Assembly (NCBI GenBank): GCA_032433765.1
Contig: JAVIAB010000160.1
Location: forward strand, 31,292,121 to 31,356,120
Direction: 5' to 3'
Length of the DNA stretch: 64,000 nt
Origin: Megaustenia siamemsis
Taxonomy: Eukaryota; Mollusca; Gastropoda; Stylommatophora; Ariophantidae
Position numbers and translations under genes: made by a program. Every line of letters begins with the position of its first letter. Positions within the stretch are counted from its first letter, which is position 1. Below, piece by piece: positions 44,456 through 54,184 of this stretch. The notes beneath the pieces are model-generated. The model did not search any database and was not told the DNA's origin. It saw only the letters and a program-made list of their open reading frames with translations.

Positions 44456-44563
44456 CTCCTCTCTCCGTTTCTGCCATCTTCCACACGGACTCTCTTCCAA
44501 CACTTCTTCGTCGTCAGAATCATCACCACTGTCTCGTTTGTGTTCAGATTTCTTCTCGGCCAT
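44456..44563 (-). CDS. NRBP: NRBP homologue, exon 1: start of a pseudokinase adaptor gene
   Basis: The exon is 108 nt and encodes MAEKKSEHKRDSGDDSDDEE, then VLEESPCGRWQKRREE, and ends with donor GTGAGT. The SPCGRWQKRREE motif immediately before the pseudokinase domain is diagnostic of nuclear receptor-binding protein 1/2 (Drosophila Madm). This N-terminus is shorter and simpler than the vertebrate one (36 versus about 65 residues). The ATG lies in a GGAAATGGCC context and no upstream in-frame Met is seen nearby. Family knowledge: NRBP is a catalytically inactive kinase-like scaffold linked to ER-Golgi traffic, TSC22D partners and growth control. With seven more exons it gives 234 codons, under half the family's usual ~535. 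The rest lies beyond position 1. Confidence 0.95.
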
Positions 44564-44735
44564 TTCCTATCAAGCAACAGCAGCCGTCAAACACGTCGTC
44601 CGTCAAGTCCAAATCAAGACAAGATTCGTCTGCCTGGGAGCCCATTGAGAAGATTCACTTCCGTGGCTCCGTCAGATAGAATTGTCATTGAACTATTCTA
44701 CTATTTAAACATACGACTCGTCGTTTTCAGAAGTC
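44564..44735 (-). promoter_or_regulatory. Probable NRBP promoter and 5' UTR
   Basis: About 170 bp between the NRBP ATG and an unrelated LINE-D fragment, with more GC and CpG than the flanks. It contains an ETS-type CACGGAAGTG on the gene strand (core CGGAAGTG at 44656-44663) and a TTTAAATAG at about 44700-44708. The transcription start is unknown. The call rests on position and these motifs only. Confidence 0.45.
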
Positions 44736-44736
44736 C

Positions 44737-45013
44737 GGTGGACATCATCAATGCCCTCCGCGATGTGGGAAAGGCACAGGACTTTGTTGGACAACCATGA
44801 GTCCACGTCACTGCTTTGGATGAAAGAGATGGGAGTTAAGATGGGCACAGCCACGAAACGATAAACTTAGTGGGCGTATAAGAATACTTATCAACCAACA
44901 CAGAACTAGAGTAGTTAGTTCCTGGACACTGCGACTCTTGCTGATGAGGGGACCTGGGCACCTATTAATATGTTCGGAGTGCAATGATGATGATCCACAA
45001 ATAACTCAATAAC
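44737..45013 (+). mobile_element. LINE-D 3' end, divergent to NRBP
   Basis: From GACATCATCAATGCCCTCCG through GGGAGTTAAGATGGGCACAG and CTTATCAACCAACACAGAAC to TGTTCGGAGTGCAATGATGA and AATAACTCAATAACT. It is clearly the 3' ~275 bp of LINE-D (compare 59260-59527). It sits directly upstream of the NRBP promoter region. Confidence 0.85.
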
Positions 45014-45033
45014 TTGTCGTTTTATTTGTTTAT

Positions 45034-45040
45034 GATATAT

Positions 45041-45096
<56 letters not shown>
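45034..45096. repeat. TA dinucleotide repeat
   Basis: About 60 bp of TA repeat with two CATAC interruptions at the left. Confidence 0.95.
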
Positions 45097-45099
<3 letters not shown>

Positions 45100-45184
45100 A
45101 TAGCATAGATTTTAGAAGCAGTGATCTCCGCAATATGTGCCATTTTGTCATGCAATGTTTCTGTTTTTGATAATGTGGTTCTGC

Positions 45185-45595
<411 letters not shown>

Positions 45596-45667
45596 GTAGT
45601 AGTAGTAGTAGTATAGTAGTAGTCCCCTACCGAACGAGGGTTTTCCATTGGAATCCTACTTAACGTT
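45596..45667. other. Short GTA-repeat and unassigned spacer
   Basis: A TAG/GTA-type short repeat (45596-45622) and about 45 bp of unassigned sequence before LINE-A. Confidence 0.5.
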
Positions 45668-46255
45668 GTTGTGGCGATTCATGATTGTACAAAGAAGTTA
45701 CGACGGTGGTTTTCTGTTGCCTTCCGTCGGTTTGTTTACGGTTGGCTCCGCTAGCCTTTGACTAAAAAGTCTCACCCACAAGGCAGTGGGGTACTGTGCA
45801 ATCAATTTTTGACAATAGAAACAAGAAAAAGAGTTCTTAAATGTTATGTGGAGCCAGTCTTAACATATGGATATGAATCATGGACAACAGACAAGAAAGT
45901 CACTGGAGTCTATAGAAATGTGGTTTTACAGAAGAATATTGAGAGTACCATGGACATCTAAGAAGAGTAATGAAGATGTTCTGAGAGAGGTCAAAGCAAA
46001 AAGAGAACTAATTTCCAATTTTAGGAATAAACAATCATCATTTTTTTGGCCATGTAATGAGAAGAGAACAACTGGAATATATTGTGACAACTGGAAAAAT
46101 TGAGGGACGAAGAGATAGAGGGAAGCAAAGAGAAAAAAATATCAGACAGCTTAAGAGAATGGTTTGGCAGACGGTCAACAACAGAAATGATAAAGAACTG
46201 TCGAGATCGAAAGTTGTGGAGAGACTTGATTATCTACGCCAGCAGGCCCGGTACT

Positions 46256-46307
<52 letters not shown>

Positions 46308-46308
46308 A
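45668..46308 (+). mobile_element. LINE-A with 5' end and internal deletion, long TGA tail
   Basis: 45668-45792 is the LINE-A 5' sequence (GTTGTGGCGATTCATGATTG to CAAGGCAGTGGGGT). It jumps directly to the 3' part at ACTGTGCAATCAATTTTTGA. That part encodes LTYGYESWTT, RRILRVPWTSKKSNEDVLRE and FGHVMRREQLEYIVTTGKIE with frameshifts, and ends CGGTACTTGATGATGATGAT with about 17 TGA units (46253-46305). Because it starts at the same base as the inverted segment at 17676, I take this as the true 5' end of the family. Confidence 0.8.
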
Positions 46309-46329
46309 GTAGTAGCAGTAAACCACTGA

Positions 46330-47330
46330 TGTATAATGCCTGGACAATTAGCAGTAGTAGTAGCTTCCGTCAGTCATAGTTGACTGGATTTTCCAGCACC
46401 CCTAGGATAGGAAATGGTTTTTTTTTTATTTTCTTTCGTCGTATATTCTCTTTTTTTTTTTTATGAATCTGTCTGCTTCTTGCTTGAGCTGGAGCTTTGG
46501 TGTGTGTTTCCATAGATTGCGGCCTGCAGTTATTTCTTCCCAGGCTGCAAGGTTTATGTTCAGAGTCTTTATGAGAGGTTTACACACATTAACAAATCGA
46601 AGTTTTGGGCGCCCTCTAGTTCTTTTGCCATTTACTAGTTGCTCATAACGTATATATTTTGGTATACGACCATCTTTCATACAGTGTAAGTGGCCAAGCC
46701 TTCGTAAAACATGCGTTATTTGAGCAGCGTGTAGATGTTTTGGAGACTTGTGCGAATGAGGACTTCCATGTTTGTCACTTTGTTCTCCCAGTTGATACTT
46801 AAAATACGGGGGCCTCGGTGGCCTAGTTGAGAAAAACATCCGACTGGACTATCGACGTTCGGACAACCCATGTTCGATTCCAGCTGGGAGCGGTGTAAAT
46901 TGTACTCGTGGTCGGAAAAAAAAATACCCCCATGGTCGACCCAGCTGTTGGCAGAAGTGGGTACCAGGGTATTACCCTGGGAAGGTGAGGAATGTCGCTT
47001 CGCATTTGAGTTTCGATGCTTGAGGCGACACTATACAGAAATATCCGAACATTTCTGGATAGGCGGCCGAGCACATATGGGTGTAAACTCGCGTGCTAAG
47101 ACGCCGGTTCAAGTCTCGTACTTTACCTTTACTATGAATATGACGCTGGCATCACATACAGAATGCATTTAGACTTCTCTCTTGCTTTGCATAAGTTGTC
47201 CATGATTCACTGCCTTATAAAAGAATCTTTTTGGTGCAGGCGTGGTAAACTCTATGTTTTAGTTGCCAGTTTGTTGTTTTGCTAAACGAGCCTAGAAAGA
47301 CGGATATATGTGTATGTATTTTATATATAA
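46330..47330 (-). mobile_element. LINE-H 3' half, interrupted by SINE-2
   Basis: Right of the SINE the minus strand reads an ESWTTYAKQERSLNAF-like segment. Left of it come KYQLGEQSDKHGSPH or (shifted) INWENKVTNMEVLIRTSLQN, VLRRLGHLHCMKDGRIPKYI, VNGKRTRGRPKLRFVNVCKP, TLNINLAAWEEITAGRNLWK and LKQEADRFIKKKK. The motif order LGH...M.DGRIPK, GKR.RGRP.LRF.DVCK, LN....WE is a common animal non-LTR C-terminus. Several frame breaks are present. Confidence 0.75.
46806..47140 (+). mobile_element. SINE-2 (tRNA-headed core SINE), complete
   Basis: Head GGGGGCCTCGGTGGCCTAGT with box A (GTGGCCTAGTTGAG) and box B (TGTTCGATTCC). Core GTCGACCCAGCTGTTGGCAG, AAGTGGGTACC and CCTGGGAAGGTGAGGAATGT. Tail region ATAGGCGGCCGAGCACATAT and GCCGGTTCAAGTCTC, ending TTTACCTTTAC. 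It splits the LINE-H reading, so it inserted later. The core matches SINE-1. Confidence 0.85.
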
Positions 47331-47339
47331 TATGTATTC

Positions 47340-47925
47340 TTCTTCCCTTCCTCATTTGCCTTACAGCATCGATGAAGATATCATTTGCGGTCTTTTGCTC
47401 TCCTGTTGGTCTTTGCTGCTGTAATGCTTCCTAATGTTCCTAATATTTCATCAGTCCATCTTTTTCGTGATCGGCCGTTGAGTCTAGTGTTCTCGTAACG
47501 TTTATTAAAGGCTTGTTATATTGTATTATTATTTTTTTGTCTTATCACGTGCCCAAAACATTTTATTTGTTGTGTCTTTATGTATTCTATGGTATAAATT
47601 ATTTCTAGCTTTTATTAGTTCTTCAATTCTGATTTTATCTCTCAGGCTAGGTCCTGTCATGCGTCTATCAGATTTAATCTCAGTAGTTGTTATTTTTCTT
47701 ATTGTTCTTGAATGTAGAGTCCAGGTCTGGCATTGACAGCATAATGTTGGGATGGTGTTGATGAATGTTGTAGAATGTAGAAGATGGTGTTGTAGAGTGC
47801 CTGCTTTGCCTATAGTGTTTTGTTCCTTGTTGGGCAGCAATGGTGATAGTTGTCCTATGATTTGACGAGCATTGTTGTATCTTGAGTCTTGTTATGCTGC
47901 TAATAATGTTATATATTTTCATCCC
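47340..47925 (-). mobile_element. LINE-F 3' part
   Basis: Minus frames give AGTLQHHLLHSTTFINTIPT, CCQCQTWTLHSRTIRKITTT, EIKSDRRMTGPSLRDKIRIE and a decayed GRSRKRWTDEILGTLGSITA end. It lies tail to tail with no gap beside a plus-strand LINE-F. Confidence 0.65.
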
Positions 47926-48345
47926 AACCTTGTGCTACCAAGGCCAGTCCTGGACCCTAGATGCAAGAACAATAAGAAAAATAACCTCTACTGAGATGAA
48001 ATGTGTTAGACGAATAACAGGAAACAGTCTGAGAGATAAGATCAGAAATAAATAACTGAGAAAAAAAAGATAGGAATAGCCCCGCCATAGAATATATAAA
48101 GAAACAACAGATAAAATGGTTTGGCCACGTGACATAAAAGAGTAATCAAAACACAACACAACGAGCCCTCATTAAACGTTGCAAGAATATCAGACCCAAG
48201 GGCCGACCACGAAAACGATGGATGGATGTAATATTAGAAGCACTAGGAAACATAACAGCAGCAGAGGCGAACAGAAGAGCAAAAGACCACAAATTATATC
48301 TCCCCTCGACGCTGAAAGGCAAATTAGGAAGGAAAGAAGAAGAAG
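47926..48345 (+). mobile_element. LINE-F 3' part
   Basis: FIPTLCYQGQSWTLDARTIR-type start (about 47928), ITSTEMKCVRRITGNSLRDK, then RALIKRCKNIRPKGRPRKRW, MDVILEALGNITAAEANRRA and KDHKLYLPSTLKGKLGRKEE. It ends GAAGAAGAAGAATG and a TA repeat. I infer an RTE-like C-terminus. Confidence 0.7.
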
Positions 48346-48349
48346 AATG

Positions 48350-48404
<55 letters not shown>
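48350..48404. repeat. TA dinucleotide repeat
   Basis: About 55 bp of TA between LINE-F and Rep-6. Rep-6 elsewhere also begins with a short TATATA run (39083), so it may be the Rep-6 edge. Confidence 0.93.
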
Positions 48405-48408
<4 letters not shown>

Positions 48409-48501
48409 GTTTTACGTTTTCACGACGGTTAGAAAGTGGCAAATGATGAAATATAACGGTAACTGCCGTCACTGTTTTGTGTGCAGCTTCTCTCATAGAT
48501 A

Positions 48502-49504
48502 TCATCATCATCATCATCGAGTGCCTTCTCCGCAACGAAGGTTGGCTACCATGGATCGCCATTCTACTCTGTTTCTTGCTTTGATGGTGCAGGCTGTCAT
48601 AGATTGACTTGTCCATCTTTTGATGTTACTCGTCCATGTTAGTCTTGGTCTACCTCTGCCTCTTTTACCTTGTATTTTCCCTTCCAATATTACTTTTAGT
48701 AGGCTGTTGTGTCTTTTAACATGCCCCAAATATTTCATTTGTCTTGTCTTAATTGTATTTAGTAGTTCTCTTTTTATTTTCAGTTGTTTTAAAACTTCAT
48801 CGTTTGTTATCTTTTCTTTCCATCCAATTCTACCTATTCTTCTATAAATCCACATTTCAAAGGCTTCAATTTTCTGTTCTGTTTTCTTATCTAATGTCCA
48901 TGTTTCTGCACCATACAGGAATATTGAGAAGATGTAACATTTTACCATTCTTAGTTTCAGCCCTGCTGATATTTGTTTTGTTGTTAGTATATTTTTCATG
49001 GCATTAAAATTACTTTTTGCCATACCTATTCTTTTGTTTATTTCAATTTTGCATTTTCCATCATTGGTTATAGTATGTCCTAGGTAGTTGTAACTCTGGA
49101 CTGTCTCCAGATGTTTTCCCTCAACTGTGATATTTAATTGTAGGCCTTGAGAATTTTCTTTGTTTATGATAATAGTTTTAGTCTTTTTGATATTCATTTC
49201 TAGTCCATATTTTTTGCTTGTTATGTTTATCACATTAAGCAATTGTTGTAGGTCTTTAGGATTTTCTGCTAGTAGAACAGTATCATCAGCATATCTTAGG
49301 TTATTGATTATCTTTCCATTAATGTTTAGACCTGATATCTCTGAGATGTTTTTAAAGGTTTGCTCAGTGTATAGATTGAACAAGCTTGGTGATAGGATGC
49401 ATCCTTGTCTTACTCCTCTTTTTATGCCCATGGGTGTAGAGTTCTCCTTGTTATATCTTATTATTGCTGTTTGCTCCCAGTACAAATTACATATTAGTCG
49501 TATA
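48502..49504 (-). mobile_element. LINE-B, 5'-truncated, 323-codon open reverse transcriptase C-half
   Basis: An open frame 49485-48514 reads MGIKRGVRQGCILSPSLFNL, INNLRYADDTVLLAENPKDL (catalytic YADD), YGLEMNIKKTKTIIINKENS, QSYNYLGHTITNDGKCKIEI, LYGAETWTLDKKTEQKIEAF, YLGHVKRHNSLLKVILEGKI, GKRGRGRPRLTWTSNIKRW and VEWRSMVANLRCGEGTR. TCTCATAGATA duplications lie at 48491-48501 and 49505-49515. The 3' tail is ATGATGATGATG. I infer an RTE-like clade. No stop in the open run suggests a young insertion. Confidence 0.93.
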
Positions 49505-49974
49505 TCTCATAGATAATTTGCCGATATTGGAATGAAAGGTCAGCTGCAGACCGAATAAGAACATTTTATTTTGAGGGGTCTCACTTCTTTCCTTCCGCAT
49601 CTTATTTTCCTTCTATTATCTCATTTCATTTTAAAATGTTAGCGTGCCGCATTTTTATGTTTTCTCCATATATAACGTCATCTGTAAAAATTTTCCCAGC
49701 TGTTATCACCATTGGAGAATTTCATCGATACATTGCAAACGTGTTATTTATCCCAATGTTCGTCTGACCACTAGCCGCTTCCCATTTATAAGCTGCTCCG
49801 CCCCCTCCCCCCCCCCACCCCCAAAAAAACCCAACAAATATTTGCTTGAGGATGCGATTGTAGTTCATTCTGTAATATGTCCCAGTCATCTTAATCTTCG
49901 ACACCTGAGTTTTGTTATAAATGAAGCATAGAACATTACATGACGTCTGTGTTGATTACTTTGTCCTGCCATTT

Positions 49975-50323
49975 CTCTCTCTGGCTTTCAGCCGATGGCT
50001 ACTAAAGGAATGAATAGCCAGCCTTCTTCGCCATCCGCTTTTAAAAAGGACGCTAATTAATGCGTTGTGATGTGGTTTACTTAGCCTGTCGGACCAACAC
50101 ATCCGACAGCATGACATTTTTGAGTACTGAATTGCCCTTCCACTCCGATCCCTAGTCGTTTAGCCAGACTAGATAGTCTGTTTCCAGGAGCACCACTGGG
50201 AAGTGAAGCAGGGTCTTGACCAGCTTTGTTACTGGCCGGTCCTGACGTAGGCATCCATCTGTGGGCCGCTGATGGTACTCAGCTCAGCTTCTGGGCGGGC
50301 GTCTTGCCATCCCCTCCCCCTCC
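49975..50323 (+). repeat. Rep-4, reference full-length copy with near-perfect target duplication
   Basis: GTCCTGCCATTT (49963-49974) and GTCCTGTCATTT (50324-50335) flank 349 bp. The uninterrupted Rep-6 copy reads GTCCTACCATTTGATG at the same point. The element starts CTCTCTCTGGCTTTCAGCCG and holds CTTTTAAAAAGGACGCTAAT, ATCCGACAGCATGACATTTT, TAGATAGTCTGTTTCCAGGA and TGGGCCGCTGATGGTACTCA. No coding capacity is seen. Confidence 0.85.
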
Positions 50324-50410
50324 GTCCTGTCATTTGATGTTCATTATTTTTATGAGACAGCGCACGTGAAAGCTATTTAGTTTTTACTCATGCCTTATAA
50401 ATAGATTAGG

Positions 50411-50665
50411 AGCCGCGATAGCTCAGTGGTTAGTAAACTGGTCCACAAAGTTCAAGAGGTCGCGTTCGATACTGATCAAGGGCTTTCGGCTTCATCCTTA
50501 AATTGGTACCGGATTTTTATCTTGGAAAAAAAGCGGCACGGGCGTAATACCGACCACATTACCACAAAAAGCATGTGCCTGAGGTCTATAAAAAGTATGG
50601 TCACCAACATCATATTCCCAATACGCCTCTTGGCGTGTCGGGGCTCCTTAACTTTTTTTGTTTTT
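50411..50665 (+). mobile_element. SINE-1, complete but diverged
   Basis: GGAGCCGCGATAGCTCAGTG head, box B GCGTTCGATACTG (mutated), CCACATTACC, ACGCCTCTTGGCGTG palindrome and a T-rich tail. Confidence 0.82.
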
Positions 50666-51479
50666 TTAATTTTTTTTTTACTTAAATAGATTATCCAAGT
50701 TTTGGATACATAAAGGAGTTTGCTTCGCTATTAGGATCTTGGTCGTCGATGCTAATTTCGTGTTACTCTATACCCGTTATGCTAATTTGCCAAATGTTGT
50801 TGCTACTTCCCATTTCGTATATTTAGTCTCTCATGCAGGGAGAGGGCGGTCGTTACAGTAGACTTGTCCTGGGAACTTTGCCCCCTTGTTGTCGAAGCAC
50901 ATCCATTCTGCCTCAGATGACGTCTTCTATGTTATATTATGCCGTAATTGTCCTCCTAAATGATAGTGCAAATTACTTTGGGCTGGTGCCTATGCACGGC
51001 CAGCGACTAGTGACTGAGTAGCAAAAAATGTTACAGAATCCGAAATAACCGAATTGTGTGTACTGGTTCTATTCTATTCATGGAATCAGTCCCATCGCAG
51101 TCGGGATATCCCCATACCTATTCCACCGCCAGTCCCCGCATTTCTCATTTCATGCAGACTGATTGTTCTTGTAAGGTGTTGATTCTAGATACATCTGCTT
51201 TTCTCACTAAACACTCCGAATCGACTATATCCCTTTTTCAACGTGAGACCTTTCTATGTATACGTCATTGTCTCACCCATTCTCCTCCTCTTCTTTCAAG
51301 GAATGAAGAGCAAACTAACCGATGCCCTCTTTATCTAGAGTAAGGCCACACCCAAGGTCAGCGAGCTGCCAGTGAGTTTACCAGCTAAACTGATTCAAGT
51401 AGGTTAGATTCAAGTTTATGATAGTGTGTTTCCTTAATTTAGAATTACAGTTTTCTATAGACTTATTGTGAAAGAGAAT
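50666..51479. other. Unassigned sequence
   Basis: No repeat family recognised. The 95-residue frame at 51056-51343 (MCTGSILFMESVPSQSGYPH...) has no domain I can name and no clear splice or start context. It could be unique flanking sequence. Confidence 0.3.
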
Positions 51480-51960
51480 AGGTCACATGGTTTAGCCAAG
51501 TCATCATAAATGGTGCAAATTATCTTCGTTATGAGCAATTAAACCTGAGTCGTTAGCAAAGAGAAGATCTCTCATTTGGGCTGAAAGTTATTTTCTATTT
51601 TGCTTTTATGCGAGCTAAGTTGACTTAAGTAGCGGTGAGTTCTTGGATGTTTGTAGACGTCACTGAAGGCTGTAGAGAATGCGTGTTGTTAGATGGCCAC
51701 AAACAAGATTCGGGAAAGGATATGGGCAAGAACGCAGTTCTACTTAACTCTACTCTCGACATTAAAGCACTCAGGCATGCTGCCATCAGATTGTACTGAT
51801 GTGTTCATTCCTTCATGAAAGGTGTGAGGTCACTGTCCTCTAGGACTTTGTCAAGCCCTGCTCTCCTTACCGTATCAAATGTTTTATGAGGTCAACAAAG
51901 ACAATGAAAACATGTTTACCTTGCTCCTTCACATCTGTTTGTTTTTATCACAAAGTGACA
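51480..51960 (-). mobile_element. LINE reverse transcriptase relic
   Basis: Minus-strand frames give FVDLIKHLIR-like and GLDKVLEDSDLTPFMK (reverse transcriptase region A, FVDLxKAFDxV...GL), then RDLLFANDSGLIAHNEDNLH (FADD region with Asn for the first Asp). The order is typical of a non-LTR reverse transcriptase. The catalytic motif is already mutated. Confidence 0.5.
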
Positions 51961-52319
51961 TTTTAGTTATCATCTTGGAAATGTTGCCCCGTTTATAGAA
52001 GAAAATGTTCTGAGCCAAGCACATTCCACTCATTCTTAAAACTGATATTTTAAGAAGTGGTTTCAGTTTGTGACACCAGTCACAAAGTACATGTTTTTTA
52101 AAGCAGAAGTAATATTCATGTATGAGTGCTATTTTAATAGTTAATACTCGTAACAAAATGATCAAGGAAGGGCAACTCTGAGACTTTCGGGGGATGCAAT
52201 ATTCATTTTTTTAAAAACCACAAACGTTTATAAACTTTAAGATACAGTCACTTCTAATCACTTTGAATGTATAATAGAAGAACCTTGTGTATTTTATCTT
52301 CTCGGAATGGCAGAGATGA
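51961..52319. other. Unassigned sequence
   Basis: AT-rich; nothing recognised. Confidence 0.4.
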
Positions 52320-52532
52320 GCAAAACAATTATAGTATCTATGACAAAACAATTATAGTATCTATGACAAAACAATTATAGTATCTATGACAAAACAATTA
52401 TAGTATCTATGACAAAACAATTATAGTATCTATGACAAAACAATTATAGTATCTATGACAAAACAATTATAGTATCTATGACAAAACAATTATGGTATCT
52501 ATGACAAAACAATTATAGTATCTATGACAAAA
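52320..52532. repeat. 23-bp tandem repeat, about nine copies
   Basis: Unit ACAAAACAATTATAGTATCT plus ATG. Copies are nearly identical, with one ATGGTATC variant at about 52491. Not CRISPR, because no spacers separate the units. Confidence 0.95.
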
Positions 52533-52843
52533 CACCGGTGCCCTGGATTTTCCTGAAGCTATCGAAGTATTAACATTATTTCAGTAGTTAACCTTATAGC
52601 ACTAAACCCACAATGTGTCTCGGAGAGATATCACGTATACATTAAAATACCAACAATTAATTAATTTGGGGATAAATTGTCATTGTAATGTGTATGGCAA
52701 TTACCTAATATAATCTAGAAGACGTAGTTTCAGGATGAGCGAACCGTGTCTCGTTCAGGAAATTGCAAAAACACAACAACCAATAAATCATTATCTAATC
52801 TGTCTTTCTGGAACCTGCAGTGACCAACAGTTTTATGTTCTCC

Positions 52844-53091
52844 ATTGTATACTTTTACTTTTTTATCCATTGTATACTTTTACTTTTTTATCCATTGTAT
52901 ACTTTTACTTTTTTATCCATTGTATACTTTTACTTTTTTATCCATTGTATACTTTTACTTTTTTATCCATTGTATACTTTTACTTTTTTATCCATTGTAT
53001 ACATTTACTTTTTTATCCATTGTATACTTTTACTTTTTTATCCATTGTATACTTTTACTTTTTTATCCATTGTATACTTTTACTTTTTTAA
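52844..53091. repeat. 25-bp tandem repeat, about ten copies
   Basis: Unit TTGTATACTTTTACTTTTTT plus ATCCA, with a single base change (ACATTTAC) near 53003. The three overlapping frames of FLSIVYFYF repeats are translations of this array. Confidence 0.95.
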
Positions 53092-53335
53092 TACCTAGGA
53101 AGTCTAGTGACAAACAATTCACAAACAGCAAAGATAGACTCAAGATGCATCAAAGCTTATCAAGACAGCTATCACCACTATTGTCCAACAAAGAAATAAC
53201 TCTAGAGGCAAAACGGGCACTGTACATTGCAATCTTCATCCCAACGTTTTACTACCAATGCCAGTCCTGGACTCTAGATACAAGAACAAGAAGCAAAATA
53301 ACCTCTACTGAGATTAAATGTGTTAGACGAATGAG
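53092..53335 (+). mobile_element. LINE-F middle fragment
   Basis: Encodes RLKMHQSLSRQLSPLLSNKE, ITLEAKRALYIAIFIPTFYY, QCQSWTLDTRTRSKITSTEI and KCVRRM. It then stops abruptly at a SINE-2 boundary. It is open for about 80 codons. Confidence 0.75.
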
Positions 53336-53344
53336 AGCAGCGTG

Positions 53345-53525
53345 TTCGAACACTTCTAGATAGCGTCGCTTCAAGCATCGAAACTCACTTTGCGATGCGG
53401 CATTCCTCACCTTCCTAGAATACTAGTGCCCTGGTACCCATTTTTGCCAGCGGCTGGGTTGACCGCGAAAGTATTTTTTTTCTAACCACGAGTACAATCG
53501 CAATTCTACACTACCCTTTACGGAA
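53345..53525 (-). mobile_element. SINE-2, head and core part
   Basis: Reverse core: GCATTCCTCACCTTCCTAGA, CTGGTACCCATTTTTGCCAG and CGGCTGGGTTGACC, then TCTAACCACGAGTACAAT. It is preceded by ACACTTCTAGATAGCGTCGC, which resembles the SINE-2 tail in the opposite orientation. Confidence 0.75.
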
Positions 53526-53616
53526 GCAATAAAGCAGTCTGGCCAGGCAGGTATGAATCGAGAGGAATTGCAATCTGGTACTCAACAATAATTATCCTGA
53601 AGTAGATATGTTGCCC

Positions 53617-53884
53617 AGGGAGCCGCGATAGCTCAGTGGTTAGTGAACTGGACTACAAAGAACAAGGGGTAGGGTTCGATCCCAACCGACGGCTTCCGGG
53701 TTCACCCAGTCTTTAATGGGTACCGGATTTTTTTCTGGGAAAGTGAAGCGGCACGGGCGTAATACCGACCACATTACCCCAAACCTCATGTGCCGAAGGT
53801 CTGTAAAATTTATGGTCACTAACACCATATTCCCTATACGCCACTTGGCGTGACGGGAGTACTTTCCTTTTTTTTATTTTTACT
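53617..53884 (+). mobile_element. SINE-1, complete, 14-bp target duplication
   Basis: TAGATATGTTGCCC at 53603-53616 and 53885-53898 flanks 268 bp starting AGGGAGCCGCGATAGCTCAG and ending TTTTTTTTATTTTTACT-like. Box A and box B (GGTTCGATCCC) are intact and the core reads GGTACCGGATTTTTTTCTGG. It is the best-defined copy. Confidence 0.93.
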
Positions 53885-53924
53885 TAGATATGTTGCCCGG
53901 AAGGCGCAAATATAGCAAATTGCT

Positions 53925-53980
53925 GTAAACAACAACATAACGCATTAACGCCCACTTAATGCCCTTTAAGGGCACACGAT
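53925..53980 (-). repeat. Rep-4 end fragment
   Basis: AACGCCCACTTAATGCCCTT and TAAGGGCACACGATGAAG match the reverse of the Rep-4 start. Confidence 0.5.
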
Positions 53981-54184
53981 GAAGAAACGTAGTCTTTGGA
54001 AAAACACGGAAGAAAAGGGAAAATAACATATCTTTGTGTTTACAACTGAGACATACGTGCCCTAGTCGTTGTTATCACCCATAACATCGTTAACATAGAG
54101 TTAATCCAATTCTTAACGACATCGTCTTTTCTACATCGATTGCTTGCTTGCGTTCGCCCGATGACTTAAGGAGTTTACGTCGTC

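Larger units (their letters stand above)
48405..50410 (+). repeat. Rep-6 dispersed repeat, split by two nested insertions
   Basis: Segments 48405-48501, 49505-49974 and 50324-50410 together are colinear with 39080-39690. The joints carry LINE-B (48502-49504) and Rep-4 (49975-50323). The function is unknown. Confidence 0.75.

Noticed and set aside
48350..48404. Replication origin or promoter from the long TA run
   Set aside because: A simple dinucleotide repeat at a LINE/Rep-6 edge with no other signal.
52320..52532. CRISPR-like short repeats
   Set aside because: Units are directly contiguous without spacers, and the genome is eukaryotic.
52735..53363. Three overlapping frames with FLSIVYFYF repeats that look like membrane proteins
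   Set aside because: They arise from the 25-bp minisatellite in three frames. The part after 53092 is a LINE-F fragment.
53617..53884. Functional tRNA gene from the box A and box B match
   Set aside because: The same head recurs at nine sites joined to a constant body and tail with target duplications, so it is a SINE head.
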